From positions 14,930 to 78,929 of the forward strand of contig CAZBGI010000009.1 of the NCBI GenBank assembly GCA_964491395.1: a stretch of 64,000 bases of DNA, read 5' to 3'. Every line of letters begins with the position of its first letter. Positions within the stretch are counted from its first letter, which is position 1. Shown piece by piece: positions 1-9,658 of the stretch. Both the position numbers and the translations under genes were made by a program. The DNA comes from SKVR01 sp964491395 (GTDB lineage Bacteria > Bacteroidota > Bacteroidia > Bacteroidales > UBA7960). The notes below the pieces were generated by a model, which ran no database searches, was not told the DNA's origin, and saw only the letters and a list, made by a program, of their open reading frames with translations.

Positions 1-2548
1 CGTAGGCTCCATCAAAGAGGAAGGAAATTTCAAAATCACGATAGCGGAAGTTATTATTTAAGCCATAATAGAGCCTGGGCTCCCGGTTGCCAATGTATCT
101 TTTTTCAGAGTCAATGAGGGGGTATCCCTGTTCATCTACTATCACCCTGCCATCTTCGGTTCTCATATAGTCAGTTCCCACGATACCAAAAAGAGGTTCT
201 CCCAGCCATGAACTGGCAATGGCCTGCGAAGAAACCTGCCCATAAGTTACAGGAAATTCTACCAAATCCCCAAAGAGCTTGGTGAGTTTAGAGCGGTTGC
301 CGAAAAGATTGAGAGAAACCTCCCATCTCATATCGTCATTGCGGATGATATTGCTGCGGATAAGGGTTTCAATCCCTTTATTTTCTACCGATCCGGAGTT
401 TACTGTCTGAAGAATCGCACCGGTAACGGGAGTTACCCTGGGCTGGATAATCTGGTCGTCCGATTTTCTTTCATAATAGGTGAAGTCTACATTGAACAGG
501 CCTTGCCATAAGCGGAAGTCGACACCCAATTCAATCTCGGTGGTAATCTCAGGTTTCAGCAAGGGGTTACCTGCAAAAGCGTCATTTCGCCATCCTTCGT
601 TAATTCCGAAAAACTGCGAAAGCGTTTGGGATAGCCTGTGAGGCGGTGCATCTTTACCCACTTGTGCATAACTGGCCCTGAATTTGGCAAAGGAGAGCAC
701 CTCCGCAAGGCTTCCATCAAAAAACTCTGAGGGGATAAAGGCTAAGCTATAAGATGGATAGAAGAAAGAGCGGTTTTCAAGAGGTAAGGTGGACGACCAG
801 TCATTACGGCCGGTCAGACCCACTACTAAATAACGGTTGTAATCAAGGGTAATATCACCAAATAAACCGATAATTCTTCTTCTGGAGGTCGATTGTGAGT
901 TTCTGATTTCCTGCAGGTTATTGATAGAGTGCAGGGTAGGATTACGGAATCTCTCGCCTGAAACAGATGTGTTACGGGCAAAATCCGATTGAATGTTGTT
1001 TCCCACCAATGCAGTGATGGTAAGTTCGTCAGTAATTTGCCTGTCGGCGGTAAGGATAATTGTGGAAGTGATTTTTTCACTTTCGCGGTTAAATTCACTA
1101 ATGGCGCCTTCATGGGCATTGCCTGCCGAGCCCCAATCGCTCACAGCCTTGTAGTGTTGCTGGAAATAGTCTCGTCCGGCAATGTAGTTAAGGTTAAGCC
1201 AGTCATTGATGTCATAGTTGAAGTTCATGGAAACCAGGGTTCTGTCTACCTCATCTTTCCTTACATTATTCTGGGCCACCCACAAAGGGTTGTCTGGTAC
1301 ATCGGCCAGGTTGCCACTAACGGGAAACCATACGTTGCGTTCGCTACCGTCGGGATTGTAAATTTCTTCCATATTGTCCCAGCGGGGCCAGCGATACACA
1401 TTGGCCATCCAGCCTCCTGAAGCAGGTACAATACCATAAGCATTACTGGTTTTGATTACGTTGGCTGTGGTGGAAAGACTTATCCTGTCGGTGATATTGG
1501 CCGTTCCGGTGAGCATGGCAGAAGTACGGCCATAATTGGTGTTGGAGACAATTCCCTGGTCATCCAGGTTTGATAGTGCCAGGTAATAGGTGAGGTTGGG
1601 AGAACCTCCGCTAACGTTTGCATCAAATTTGTTAGAAATACCTGTCTGAAAGAAATTGTTGAGGTTATCATATACATTGTCACTTCTTCTGAAAAGGGGG
1701 CCCCAGTGGGAGAAGGTACGAGGGTTGTAAAGCCCTGCTGCACCTGTGGTAAACATATTCTGCACATCATGCAGACGGCCCACTTCCGAAAGGGTGGTTG
1801 CGGAGGAAAGTCCTACCCTCACATCTCCTTCCTCTCCTCTTTTGGTGGTGATAATAACCGCTCCATTGGCAGCATCAATACCATAAAGGGCAGCAGCAGC
1901 AGCTCCTTTCAGAATGGATATATTCTCAATGTCATTAGGATTAATGTCAGAAGCACGGTTGGTGGTTCCGCTAACTGATGAATTGGAAATTGGCACCCCG
2001 TCAATGACAAACAGGGGCTGGTTGTCCCCATCCACCGAGGTGGCACCTCTCAGGATAATTTCTGACGCTGCCCCGGGTGCACCGCTGGTAGAGGATATCT
2101 GTACGCCAGATACGCGTCCCTGTAAGGCATTTACCAGGTTTTCCTGGCGGGAAGTAGCAATCTCCGTAGCCTCCAAACTTTGTACGTTGTAGGTAAGAGT
2201 GCGCTCCTCCCGTTTAATGCCCAGGGCTGTCACCACCACCTGTTCAAGCGTGGCAACATCTTGCATAAGGGCAACATCAATGGTTTGCTGATCGGCAACC
2301 TCGATCTCCTGTGATACCATGCCAATAAAACGAAATACCAGAACATCGCCCTGATCAACTGTGAGTTCGTACCTTCCATCTAAATCAGTGGTGGTACCCG
2401 TAGTGGTTCCTTTGATCATTACCGTAACACCAATCAACGGGGTGCCGTCGGTGGCATCGGTAACTGTACCGCTTATTTGCCTTGACTGTGCCTGGGCCAG
2501 AAGACCGGTTAACAACAGAAGGCTGACTAAAATCAGAATTCGTCTCAT
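1..2548 (-). CDS. SusC/RagA-family TonB-dependent outer-membrane receptor (3' end outside window)
   Basis: The visible 849 codons give the N-terminal part of a SusC-type receptor that imports oligomers across the outer membrane with a SusD lid and TonB energy. Reading from ATG at 2548: signal peptide (MRRILILVSLLLLTGLLAQA), carboxypeptidase-regulatory-like domain at about residues 24-100, a SusC-type sequence TALGIKREERTLTY near 107-120, then a plug domain ending in the family signature around residues 206-232 (GAAAAALYGIDAANG, then VIITTKRG). The remainder is beta-barrel. The frame stays open to base 2, so the C-terminal barrel and any SusD partner lie beyond the left edge. The substrate cannot be told. 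It is separated from murQ by a scaffold gap, so a link to the peptidoglycan genes is only possible. Confidence 0.93.
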   Translation of the reverse strand, partial: MRRILILVSLLLLTGLLAQAQSRQISGTVTDATDGTPLIGVTVMIKGTTTGTTTDLDGRYELTVDQGDVLVFRFIGMVSQEIEVADQQTIDVALMQDVATLEQVVVTALGIKREERTLTYNVQSLEATEIATSRQENLVNALQGRVSGVQISSTSGAPGAASEIILRGATSVDGDNQPLFVIDGVPISNSSVSGTTNRASDINPNDIENISILKGAAAAALYGIDAANGAVIITTKRGEEGDVRVGLSSATTLSEVGRLHDVQNMFTTGAAGLYNPRTFSHWGPLFRRSDNVYDNLNNFFQTGISNKFDANVSGGSPNLTYYLALSNLDDQGIVSNTNYGRTSAMLTGTANITDRISLSTTANVIKTSNAYGIVPASGGWMANVYRWPRWDNMEEIYNPDGSERNVWFPVSGNLADVPDNPLWVAQNNVRKDEVDRTLVSMNFNYDINDWLNLNYIAGRDYFQQHYKAVSDWGSAGNAHEGAISEFNRESEKITSTIILTADRQITDELTITALVGNNIQSDFARNTSVSGERFRNPTLHSINNLQEIRNSQSTSRRRIIGLFGDITLDYNRYLVVGLTGRNDWSSTLPLENRSFFYPSYSLAFIPSEFFDGSLAEVLSFAKFRASYAQVGKDAPPHRLSQTLSQFFGINEGWRNDAFAGNPLLKPEITTEIELGVDFRLWQGLFNVDFTYYERKSDDQIIQPRVTPVTGAILQTVNSGSVENKGIETLIRSNIIRNDDMRWEVSLNLFGNRSKLTKLFGDLVEFPVTYGQVSSQAIASSWLGEPLFGIVGTDYMRTEDGRVIVDEQGYPLIDSEKRYIGNREPRLYYGLNNNFRYRDFEISFLFDGAY

Positions 2549-2581
2549 GTTTATTACATTTTGTTTGCTGATTGATTTGTA

Positions 2582-2791
2582 TTGGGTGTTTTTATTAAAA
2601 AGGGTTTAATGTATAAATGTAAGGGAATTTTAAAATNNNNNNNNNNNNNNNNNNNNNNNNNNNNNNNNNNNNNNNNNNNNNNNNNNNNNNNNNNNNNNNN
2701 NNNNNNNNNNNNNNNNNNNNNNNNNNNNNNNNNNNNTTGGGTGTTTTTATTAAAAAGGGTTTAATGTATAAATGTAAGGGAATTTTAAAAT
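2582..2791. repeat. 55-bp identical direct repeats flanking a gap
   Basis: Bases 2582-2636 and 2737-2791 are identical over exactly 55 bases and sit directly against the two sides of the N run. This is what an assembler leaves when two contigs that overlap by one k-mer are scaffolded without being merged. It is probably not a biological repeat. Confidence 0.85.
2637..2736. other. Assembly gap (100 N)
   Basis: A run of exactly 100 N, the default scaffolding gap length. It falls in the leader between the SusC gene and murQ, so the SusC promoter cannot be judged. Because the flanks are the same 55-mer, true missing sequence may be zero. Confidence 0.97.
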
Positions 2792-2875
2792 TTAAAAAAG
2801 TTTGTTATCCATTTTTCAAACCTGTTTTTTTGTGCCTCGGGGGCTTAAACTGACTTAATCAATTTGTTAGCAGTG

Positions 2876-3718
2876 TTATGAGTTTCCTTTTTTTTCTGCT
2901 TCTAAAGCTTTTTTAACAGAACCATGTTTGAGCAGCATTTCCCTGGCAGCTTCTTCCTGCAGTCCCAGCTCTTCCATTAACATGCGGGTACCTCGTTTTA
3001 CCAGCTTTTCGTTGGTGAGTTGCATGTTTACCATCCGGTTTCCTTTTACCCTGCCCAGTTTGATCATGATGGTGGTGGTAATCATATTAAGCACCATTTT
3101 CTGGGCCGTGCCCGCCTTGAGTCTTGTACTGCCTGTTACAAATTCAGGCCCTACAATAACTTCAATGGGATATTCTGCCTCTTTTGCTACCCTTGAGCCG
3201 GGGTTGCAGGTGATACATCCTGTAAGGATACCGTTTTCACGCGCCCGTTTCAATCCACCCACCACATAAGGAGTAGAGCCTGAGGCGGCAATGCCTATTA
3301 CGGTGTCTTTCTCATTGATGTTTCTTTCCTGCAGCTCCTGCCAGGCTTTCTCCTGGTCATCTTCAGCATCTTCAACTGCTTTGCGTAAGGCAACATCTCC
3401 TCCGGCAATTAATCCGATAACCATGGTGTCGGGTACACCGAAAGTGGGGGGGAGTTCTGAGGCATCCAGCACGCCAAGTCGTCCGCTGGTGCCGGCACCC
3501 AGGTAAAAAACCCTTCCTCCGCGACACATACGTTCTACTATTAGTTCTATCAAGGCTTCAATTTGTGGTAGCGCATCCTGAACAGCCTTGTGCACTTTGG
3601 CATCCTCCTGGTTGATGGCGGTGATCAATTCATGAACGGTCATTTTCTCCAGGTTTTCAAATTCTGAAGGAGACTCGGTGATGCTTAACGGGAATTTTTC
3701 TTTTTTTTGCTCAGACAT
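2876..3718 (-). CDS. murQ: N-acetylmuramic acid 6-phosphate etherase
   Basis: Predicted 280-residue MurQ, which splits the lactyl ether of MurNAc-6-phosphate to give GlcNAc-6-phosphate and D-lactate in cytoplasmic cell-wall recycling. The SIS-domain signature GAGTSGRLGVLDASELPPTFG-like segment begins near residue 68, followed by conserved GIAASGSTPYVVG and FVTGSTRLKAGTAQK blocks. The length is normal for the family. I chose ATG 3718 (MSEQKKEK) rather than an upstream in-frame ATG at 3817, which would overlap the kinase gene. The gene lies 26 bp downstream of the sugar kinase gene on the same strand, so the two are probably one transcript: kinase makes the 6-phosphate, MurQ opens the ether. 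Confidence 0.95.
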   Translation of the reverse strand: MSEQKKEKFPLSITESPSEFENLEKMTVHELITAINQEDAKVHKAVQDALPQIEALIELIVERMCRGGRVFYLGAGTSGRLGVLDASELPPTFGVPDTMVIGLIAGGDVALRKAVEDAEDDQEKAWQELQERNINEKDTVIGIAASGSTPYVVGGLKRARENGILTGCITCNPGSRVAKEAEYPIEVIVGPEFVTGSTRLKAGTAQKMVLNMITTTIMIKLGRVKGNRMVNMQLTNEKLVKRGTRMLMEELGLQEEAAREMLLKHGSVKKALEAEKKGNS

Positions 3719-3744
3719 TGTTTTATATAATTCAATGATTAAAC

Positions 3745-4590
3745 TTATTGTTGATTGTGCTGATGATACCTGATCAGCCCCTCCATGGGGTGTTGAGACA
3801 GGTTGCCCATGATACAACCGGTTTTTCGGGCAGCTTCTTTTAATACTTCTGAAAAATGCCAGGCAATGCTGCCGGTAAAGTGTACGGGCAACTCAGTGGC
3901 CTGGGGGTATTGCTTTATATTGCGGTGGAAAAAATCAGTAAAACTGCCCAGCAAGAGCTTGTATACTGCCTCCTCATGCAGGTTGGCAGAAAGGAAACGG
4001 GTGAAACCTGCCATATAACGGTTGGGAAAAGGTCTCCGATAAACATTCTCCATGATTTGGGCCGGCGTTTGGGTGTAGGTTTCAAAAAACAGTTTTATCA
4101 AATGTTGAGGAAACTGGTTTTTGAGTATATCAGAAAGCAGTTTTTTGCCCAGCACTGCACCACTGCCTTCGTCGCCTAAAATATAGCCCAGCGGTGAAAC
4201 ATTATCAACTATGCGGGAACCATCATAAAAACAGGAATTGGAGCCGGTTCCCATGATGGCTGCAATACCGGGCTGGTTGCCACAAAGAGAATGGGCAGCC
4301 GCCAGTAAATCGCTTTCAACAAGTATGTTATCTGTTTTAAAATACTCCTGAAGGGCATGGTAAAGCTCTTGTTTTTTTGCCTCATTGGCTGCTCCTGCAC
4401 CATAAAAAAAGAGGCTGTCAATTTTCTCAAAAGGAATAGAAAACTGGGTAGCAAGGGTTTTTACTATATCTGAACTTTGCTGGAAAAAAGGATTGATTCC
4501 ATCGGTTTCACAGCTGGTATTGCTATGGGCTGAATCTGTAATCAGATACCAGCTTGTTTTGGTAGATCCACTGTCTGCAATTAACTTCAT
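3745..4590 (-). CDS. BadF/BadG/BcrA/BcrD-type amino-sugar kinase (MurNAc/GlcNAc kinase-like)
   Basis: 281 residues with the ASKHA ATPase fold: phosphate-1 loop DSGSTKTSW near residues 6-14, a second glycine loop MGTGSNS near 115 and the GDEGSGAVLG motif near 139. In this family these belong to N-acetylglucosamine/N-acetylmuramic acid kinases. Its position just upstream of murQ argues that it phosphorylates MurNAc at O6 to make the MurQ substrate, as MurK does in Tannerella and Clostridium. GlcNAc could be an additional or main substrate. No signal peptide; cytoplasmic. Confidence 0.85.
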   Translation of the reverse strand: MKLIADSGSTKTSWYLITDSAHSNTSCETDGINPFFQQSSDIVKTLATQFSIPFEKIDSLFFYGAGAANEAKKQELYHALQEYFKTDNILVESDLLAAAHSLCGNQPGIAAIMGTGSNSCFYDGSRIVDNVSPLGYILGDEGSGAVLGKKLLSDILKNQFPQHLIKLFFETYTQTPAQIMENVYRRPFPNRYMAGFTRFLSANLHEEAVYKLLLGSFTDFFHRNIKQYPQATELPVHFTGSIAWHFSEVLKEAARKTGCIMGNLSQHPMEGLIRYHQHNQQ

Positions 4591-4807
4591 GTCAAATAGA
4601 ATTGGTTACTAATGGCAATTTAGTATGGGTAAGGTGGTTGTATGAATTTTTCTCAGTCTTTTACAAGTTAACCTTTTTTGGTTTTTCCGCTTGATGACTT
4701 CTATATTCAAAACTCTTTGCTATTTAAGTATATTCAAAGACTCACAAATCGTCCAGATGCTCAACTTATACTTAGACGCACTTATAAAAATAATCCTTCC
4801 TGCCTTG

Positions 4808-4815
4808 CAAATGTA
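4808..4815 (-). promoter_or_regulatory. Candidate -7 element for the kinase-murQ operon
   Basis: The minus strand reads TACATTTG, matching the Bacteroidota -7 consensus TAnnTTTG, about 220 bp upstream of the kinase start. No TTTG box is found at the expected spacing, so this is tentative. The remaining 4591-4998 interval is AT-rich and shows no gene. Confidence 0.3.
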
Positions 4816-4888
4816 AAAATAAAACCATCACATTAGTAAGTAAATTTAAAAACCTGAAAATATTTTTTCTTATTTTAAAAACTTATTC

Positions 4889-4896
4889 TACTTTTG
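4889..4896 (+). promoter_or_regulatory. Candidate -7 element for the amidase operon
   Basis: TACTTTTG matches TAnnTTTG about 100 bp upstream of the amidase ATG. There is no clear TTTG box 14-15 bp upstream of it. Confidence 0.4.
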
Positions 4897-4998
4897 AAAA
4901 CCCGTAATATAGATTTAACATTGTGAAAGTGGTTTTGCCGAAGGGATAGTTACCAATACAACCCACCCGGATAAAAAAGAAGTTATAAAGTGCAGAAT

Positions 4999-7900
4999 AT
5001 GAGGATTATATTGATTAATATTTTGTTTTTGGCTTTGTTTGTACAAGGCGCTGCAGCTTCGGCTGCTCCTGATATTGATGATTCCCGAAATCAAAGGCTG
5101 GAACGCGTTGCAGAGCGGAAACTCCGTGATTTTGAGAACTACTTTTCGCCCTGGAAACACCTGGGAAAAATAACGCTGGACAGTGTGAATGTTCAAAGGC
5201 AAAACGAACTGTTAACAGTCTATTTTAATCCTGCCATAACTCACATTTCCATAAGACACGCATGGTTAACTGCCCTGAAGATCGATATTAAAAACGAATT
5301 GGGTTGGCGCTTCAGGAAGTATACCATTCAGTTGATGGTACCCAATCATCCTTTGGAAGATTTTATTCCCAATATCTACAGAGACGAATCTCTGCCTGAC
5401 GATGCACAGCGCATCCGCACCCGTATCAGGGATAAAAAATCATTGGTTACACGCTCTTCTCCTACTGATATTCCGAAGGGGCTGAGCGGAAATCATATTG
5501 CATTGTGGCATAGCCATGGACTCTATTATAATGGTGAAAAAGATAGATGGCAATGGCAGCGTGCCAGGCTATTTGGGACCGTAGAGGATTTGTTTCCGGC
5601 TGATTATGTTTTGAAATACGTTGCACCCATGCTTGAAAATGCCGGGGCTAATGTATTTTTACCCCGGGAAAGAGACCTGCAAACAAATGAAGTTATTGTT
5701 GATAACGATGGTGCTTCCGGAAAGTCTGAACTGATCATCAACAATGGCCATGTGCCATGGGAGACTGCCGAGTCAGGTTTTGCCGACAAAGAGGTTTTTT
5801 ACGATGGAGAAAATCCTTTCCGAAACGGTTCGCATTTGCAGATTGAAAGCAATTCAGGGGGGTCTTTGATTTATATCCCTGAAATACCTGAAACGGGAGA
5901 TTATGCCGTTTATATATCCTGGGCACACCATGAAGAGAATGTTCCTGATGTCTCCTGCGTGGTGCAATATTCAGGTGGAAGTGCCAGCTTTTCGCTTAAT
6001 CAGCAAATGGGAGCTGGCACCTGGATCTACCTGGGAACCTTCCGTTTTGAACAAGGTGCCGATGTCTCCCGGGGCAGCGTAACATTATACACCCATTCTT
6101 CTATGGATGGAAAAATTACTGCCGATGCTGTAAGGTTTGGTGGAGGCATGGGAAACATAGCCCGAAGGCCGGCAGATTATATCCTACCCAATCAGCAGTC
6201 GGTCAATGACAGGGGAGGTGCTACCGCCCGGCAACCTGAAAGGGAATCTTCTGCCACAGAAATCCAGTGGAAAACAAGCGGGATGCCGCGTTTTACCGAG
6301 GGCTCCCGTTACTACCTTCAGTATGCCGGGATACCGGATACACTGGTTTACTCACTCAATGAAGGAAGAAATGATTACAACGATGATTTTATGTCGAGGG
6401 GTGAATGGGTCAATTATCTGATGGGAGGGCCATTGGGTCCTGAAAAGAACCGCGAAGTCCATGGCCTGAATATCCCCATTGACCTTTCCTTTGCCTTTCA
6501 CACCGATGCAGGGATTACCCGTACAGATTCTGTGATAGGCACGCTTTCCATCCACAGTTCCCAACGTGATGACGGGATTTTTCCCGATGGAGTATCGCGC
6601 ATGGGCAGCCGGGATTTGACCGATATCATCCAGGATCAGATAGTGGGAGATATCAGGGCATTGTATAATCCTGACTGGACCCGCAGAGCGATTTGGGACA
6701 AGCAATACAGCGAAGCCTGGCGCCCCAATGTGCCGGCCATGCTGCTCGAACTGCTTTCGCATCAAAACCTGGCCGATATGCGTTTCGGACATAATCCGGA
6801 ATTTCAGTTCACCGTAAGCAGGGCCATCTACAAAGGGATGTTGCGCTTTATTGCTCACCAGGAAGGTCGTGAAGCGGTGATTCAACCTTTGCCTCCCAAA
6901 AATTTTCGCATCGAAAAAACGGAAGGAAAAACCATTCGGCTTTCCTGGGAACCTGCTACCGACTTGCTGGAACCCTCGGCGGATCCTGAGGCTTATATCC
7001 TTTACACCCGGCGGGAAGGGGAGGGCTTTGATCAGGGAGTGCTCGTAAAAGGATCGCAAACCGCGATCGAATTGCCCGACTGGAATACCCTTTACAGTTT
7101 CAGAGTTACCGCCGTAAACCAGGGGGGGGAGAGTTTTCCTTCTGAAATCCTTTCTACAGCCATGGTGCCCGGCCAGGAGAAAACCATCCTGATGGTCAAT
7201 GGATTTCAGCGCATCACTGGGCATGGCTTTTTTGACAACGAGAACATGGCAGGGCTAACCTGGTGGGATGATCATGCCATACCTGATGGGTATTCGGTAA
7301 GTTTTACCGGCAATCAATATGATTTTGACCGTAACTCACCCTGGCTGGATGACGACAGCCCGGGTTGGGGGGCATCCTTTGCCGATAACGAAGGAACACC
7401 CGTGGCAGGAAACACGTTTGATTTTCCTTATATCCATGGCGTTTCGGTTCGAAATGCAGGGTATTCCTTCGTTTCTGCCAGCAGGGAAGCTTTTGAAAAG
7501 GATAGCTTTGCTGCCAATGATTACTTCATGATCAATCTTATCATGGGGAAACAAAAAGGGACCCCTCACCTGATGCATGCCGACAGTATCCGTTTCAGGG
7601 TTTTTACCCCTGCGCTGATACGCAATATGCAAACTTATGCAGAACAAGGAGGTAATATCCTGGTGTCAGGAGCCTATATCGGCACTGACAACGAGATTTA
7701 TGCCGATTCTACGGCGATGAATTTTACCCGTGATGTACTGGGTTATAGCTGGCGGACCAATAATGCCTGTAATGTGGGAGAAATTCAGGCTACCGACCAG
7801 GGCGATTTGGCGTTGCCTCAGTTTTTTGATTTACTAATGAAACCCAATTCTGCTATTTACCATGTAGAGGCACCCGATGGTATTGAGGCAGAGGGAGATA

Positions 7901-8064
7901 ACAGCAGAACAGTATATCGTTACCGTTCCAATGCCGTCAGTGCTGCAGTTTTCCATCAATCGCACCATAAAGTGTTCTCCATGGGATTTCCTTTTGAGAG
8001 CATTTCGGAGCCCAATCGGAGAGATGCATTGATGAAAGCGATAATAACGCTTTTCGAACAATAA
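4999..8064 (+). CDS. Secreted N-acetylmuramoyl-L-alanine amidase (Amidase_3) with inserted golvesin-type domain, FN3 and C-terminal domain
   Basis: Large exported protein (1021 residues from ATG 4999; a GTG three codons upstream is in frame but the ATG gives a cleaner signal peptide). The catalytic domain appears split: a first half with IALWHSHG near residue 169 and a later half with SFAFHTDAG near 497 and PAMLLELLSH near 580, resembling the zinc His/Glu/His set of Amidase_3. Between them (about 254-385) lies a golvesin/xanthan-lyase-type beta domain ending DAVRFGGG. A fibronectin type III domain (about 630-722) and a conserved 290-residue C-terminal domain of unknown role follow. It would cut stem peptides from glycan strands in the periplasm. 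Its stop overlaps an ATG in the next gene region (TAATG), and neighbours fit muropeptide salvage. Confidence 0.8.
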   Translation: MRIILINILFLALFVQGAAASAAPDIDDSRNQRLERVAERKLRDFENYFSPWKHLGKITLDSVNVQRQNELLTVYFNPAITHISIRHAWLTALKIDIKNELGWRFRKYTIQLMVPNHPLEDFIPNIYRDESLPDDAQRIRTRIRDKKSLVTRSSPTDIPKGLSGNHIALWHSHGLYYNGEKDRWQWQRARLFGTVEDLFPADYVLKYVAPMLENAGANVFLPRERDLQTNEVIVDNDGASGKSELIINNGHVPWETAESGFADKEVFYDGENPFRNGSHLQIESNSGGSLIYIPEIPETGDYAVYISWAHHEENVPDVSCVVQYSGGSASFSLNQQMGAGTWIYLGTFRFEQGADVSRGSVTLYTHSSMDGKITADAVRFGGGMGNIARRPADYILPNQQSVNDRGGATARQPERESSATEIQWKTSGMPRFTEGSRYYLQYAGIPDTLVYSLNEGRNDYNDDFMSRGEWVNYLMGGPLGPEKNREVHGLNIPIDLSFAFHTDAGITRTDSVIGTLSIHSSQRDDGIFPDGVSRMGSRDLTDIIQDQIVGDIRALYNPDWTRRAIWDKQYSEAWRPNVPAMLLELLSHQNLADMRFGHNPEFQFTVSRAIYKGMLRFIAHQEGREAVIQPLPPKNFRIEKTEGKTIRLSWEPATDLLEPSADPEAYILYTRREGEGFDQGVLVKGSQTAIELPDWNTLYSFRVTAVNQGGESFPSEILSTAMVPGQEKTILMVNGFQRITGHGFFDNENMAGLTWWDDHAIPDGYSVSFTGNQYDFDRNSPWLDDDSPGWGASFADNEGTPVAGNTFDFPYIHGVSVRNAGYSFVSASREAFEKDSFAANDYFMINLIMGKQKGTPHLMHADSIRFRVFTPALIRNMQTYAEQGGNILVSGAYIGTDNEIYADSTAMNFTRDVLGYSWRTNNACNVGEIQATDQGDLALPQFFDLLMKPNSAIYHVEAPDGIEAEGDNSRTVYRYRSNAVSAAVFHQSHHKVFSMGFPFESISEPNRRDALMKAIITLFEQ

Positions 8065-8108
8065 TGAGAAAAATAAACAACATACAATTTTTAAAGAAGA
8101 AACAGTTT

Positions 8109-9581
8109 ATGAACAAAAATGTAATTACCTGCTTCATTCCGGCCGGAGAGGCGAAAGACAATCAGATGACGATAAACGAACTGGCTAAGAATCCTTTGGT
8201 GAAAGAGATTTTTATTACCGGAAAGGGTCTTGCGGAGGGTCTTGAATTACCTGCAAAAGCTTGTTTGTCTGAAATAGAAAATATGCAAACTACCCGGGGG
8301 GTAAAGAAAATGGCCGAACTGGCCAAAACACCTTATACCCTGCTATACACCAAGACCTTACCGCTGAAACTTGGCGCCTGGGCATTGGAACGAATGGTGC
8401 AGGTAGCCGGAAATACCGGTGCAGGCATGGTGTATGCTGACCATTATCAGGAAAAAGAAGGACAATTGACACCCAAACCTGTCATTGATTACCAGGATGG
8501 AAGCCTCAGAGATGACTTCGATTTTGGTTCTCTTTTGTTTTACAACAGCCAGGATTTGGGCAGGGCCGTATGGAATATGACCGAGGAATACAATTTTGGC
8601 GCTTTGTACGACCTGAGGTTAAAAGTATCTCAACAAAAAAAACTTTTCCGTCTTCCTGAGTTTCTCTATACGGAAAAGGAAACGGATACACGCAAATCAG
8701 GCGAAAAAATGTTTGATTATGTTGACCCCAAAAACCGGGACGTGCAGATAGAAATGGAAAAGATTTGTACCCAACATCTGAAAGATATTGGGGCATGGCT
8801 CAAGCCCGAATTTCCTGAGGTAAAGTTTGACGAAACCAGGTTCCCTGTTGAAGCTTCTGTAATCATTCCGGTAAGAAACCGTATAAAAACAATAGAAGAT
8901 GCCGTAAGATCCGTTTTCAGCCAGAAAACTTCTTTCGACTTTAACCTTATTGTTGTTGACAACCACTCCACAGACGGCACCACTGATTTGGTGAAAAAAC
9001 TTGCCAAAGAAGACAGCAGACTGATCCATGTAATTCCGCAGCGCAACGACCTGGGTATCGGGGGATGCTGGAATGAAGGCGTTTATCATGATCAATGCGG
9101 AAAATTTGCCATCCAGCTCGACAGCGATGACCTTTATATTGATGACAATGTAATTCAAAAGATCGTAAACGCTTTTTACGAGCAAAATTGTGCCATGGTA
9201 GTGGGAAGCTACAGAATGGTTAACTTCAAACTGGATGAAATTCCTCCGGGATTGATTGACCACAAAGAGTGGACTCCCGACAATGGACGTAACAATGCCT
9301 TGCGTATCAACGGACTGGGAGCGCCCCGTGCATTCTACACGCCTGTTATCCGCGACATTCGGGTTCCCAATGTAAGCTATGGTGAGGATTATGCCCTGGG
9401 ACTCAACATCTCAAGACATTACCAGATAGGACGTATCTATGATCCTCTCTATCTGTGCCGTCGTTGGGATGACAACACCGATGCATCTCTGGATATCAAC
9501 AAAATGAATGCGCATAACACTTACAAAGACAGGATTCGTACCATCGAGTTGTGGGCAAGAATGGCACTCCATAACAATTAA
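8109..9581 (+). CDS. Family 2 glycosyltransferase, tandem GT-A arrangement
   Basis: 490 residues from ATG 8109 (MNKNVITCF); an upstream ATG at 8064 that overlaps the amidase stop would add a lysine-rich 15-residue leader that looks untranslated. The C-terminal half is a GT2 domain: ASVIIPVRNR at about residue 247, VVDNHSTDGT near 281, and the metal-binding LDSDD near 336. The N-terminal half also resembles a GT-A fold in reduced form (MVYADHY near 123), suggesting a duplicated, perhaps inactive, first domain. No membrane segments, so it acts in the cytoplasm. Donor and acceptor are unknown. Its place directly after a peptidoglycan amidase gene suggests a cell-envelope role. Confidence 0.82.
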   Translation: MNKNVITCFIPAGEAKDNQMTINELAKNPLVKEIFITGKGLAEGLELPAKACLSEIENMQTTRGVKKMAELAKTPYTLLYTKTLPLKLGAWALERMVQVAGNTGAGMVYADHYQEKEGQLTPKPVIDYQDGSLRDDFDFGSLLFYNSQDLGRAVWNMTEEYNFGALYDLRLKVSQQKKLFRLPEFLYTEKETDTRKSGEKMFDYVDPKNRDVQIEMEKICTQHLKDIGAWLKPEFPEVKFDETRFPVEASVIIPVRNRIKTIEDAVRSVFSQKTSFDFNLIVVDNHSTDGTTDLVKKLAKEDSRLIHVIPQRNDLGIGGCWNEGVYHDQCGKFAIQLDSDDLYIDDNVIQKIVNAFYEQNCAMVVGSYRMVNFKLDEIPPGLIDHKEWTPDNGRNNALRINGLGAPRAFYTPVIRDIRVPNVSYGEDYALGLNISRHYQIGRIYDPLYLCRRWDDNTDASLDINKMNAHNTYKDRIRTIELWARMALHNN

Positions 9582-9658
9582 TCCGGCCTTTAAAATCATT
9601 GGTGTCTGGTTAAAAAGTTCATTGAATGATTAAATTAATACTCAGCCTAATGATTCTG

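Noticed and set aside
2582..2764. A 60-codon reading frame crossing the first N gap
   Set aside because: It exists only because N was translated through, and both ends are the same duplicated 55-mer.
6352..7224. 290-codon frame on the minus strand
   Set aside because: It lies wholly antisense to the amidase gene, whose domains are clear; no recognisable family.
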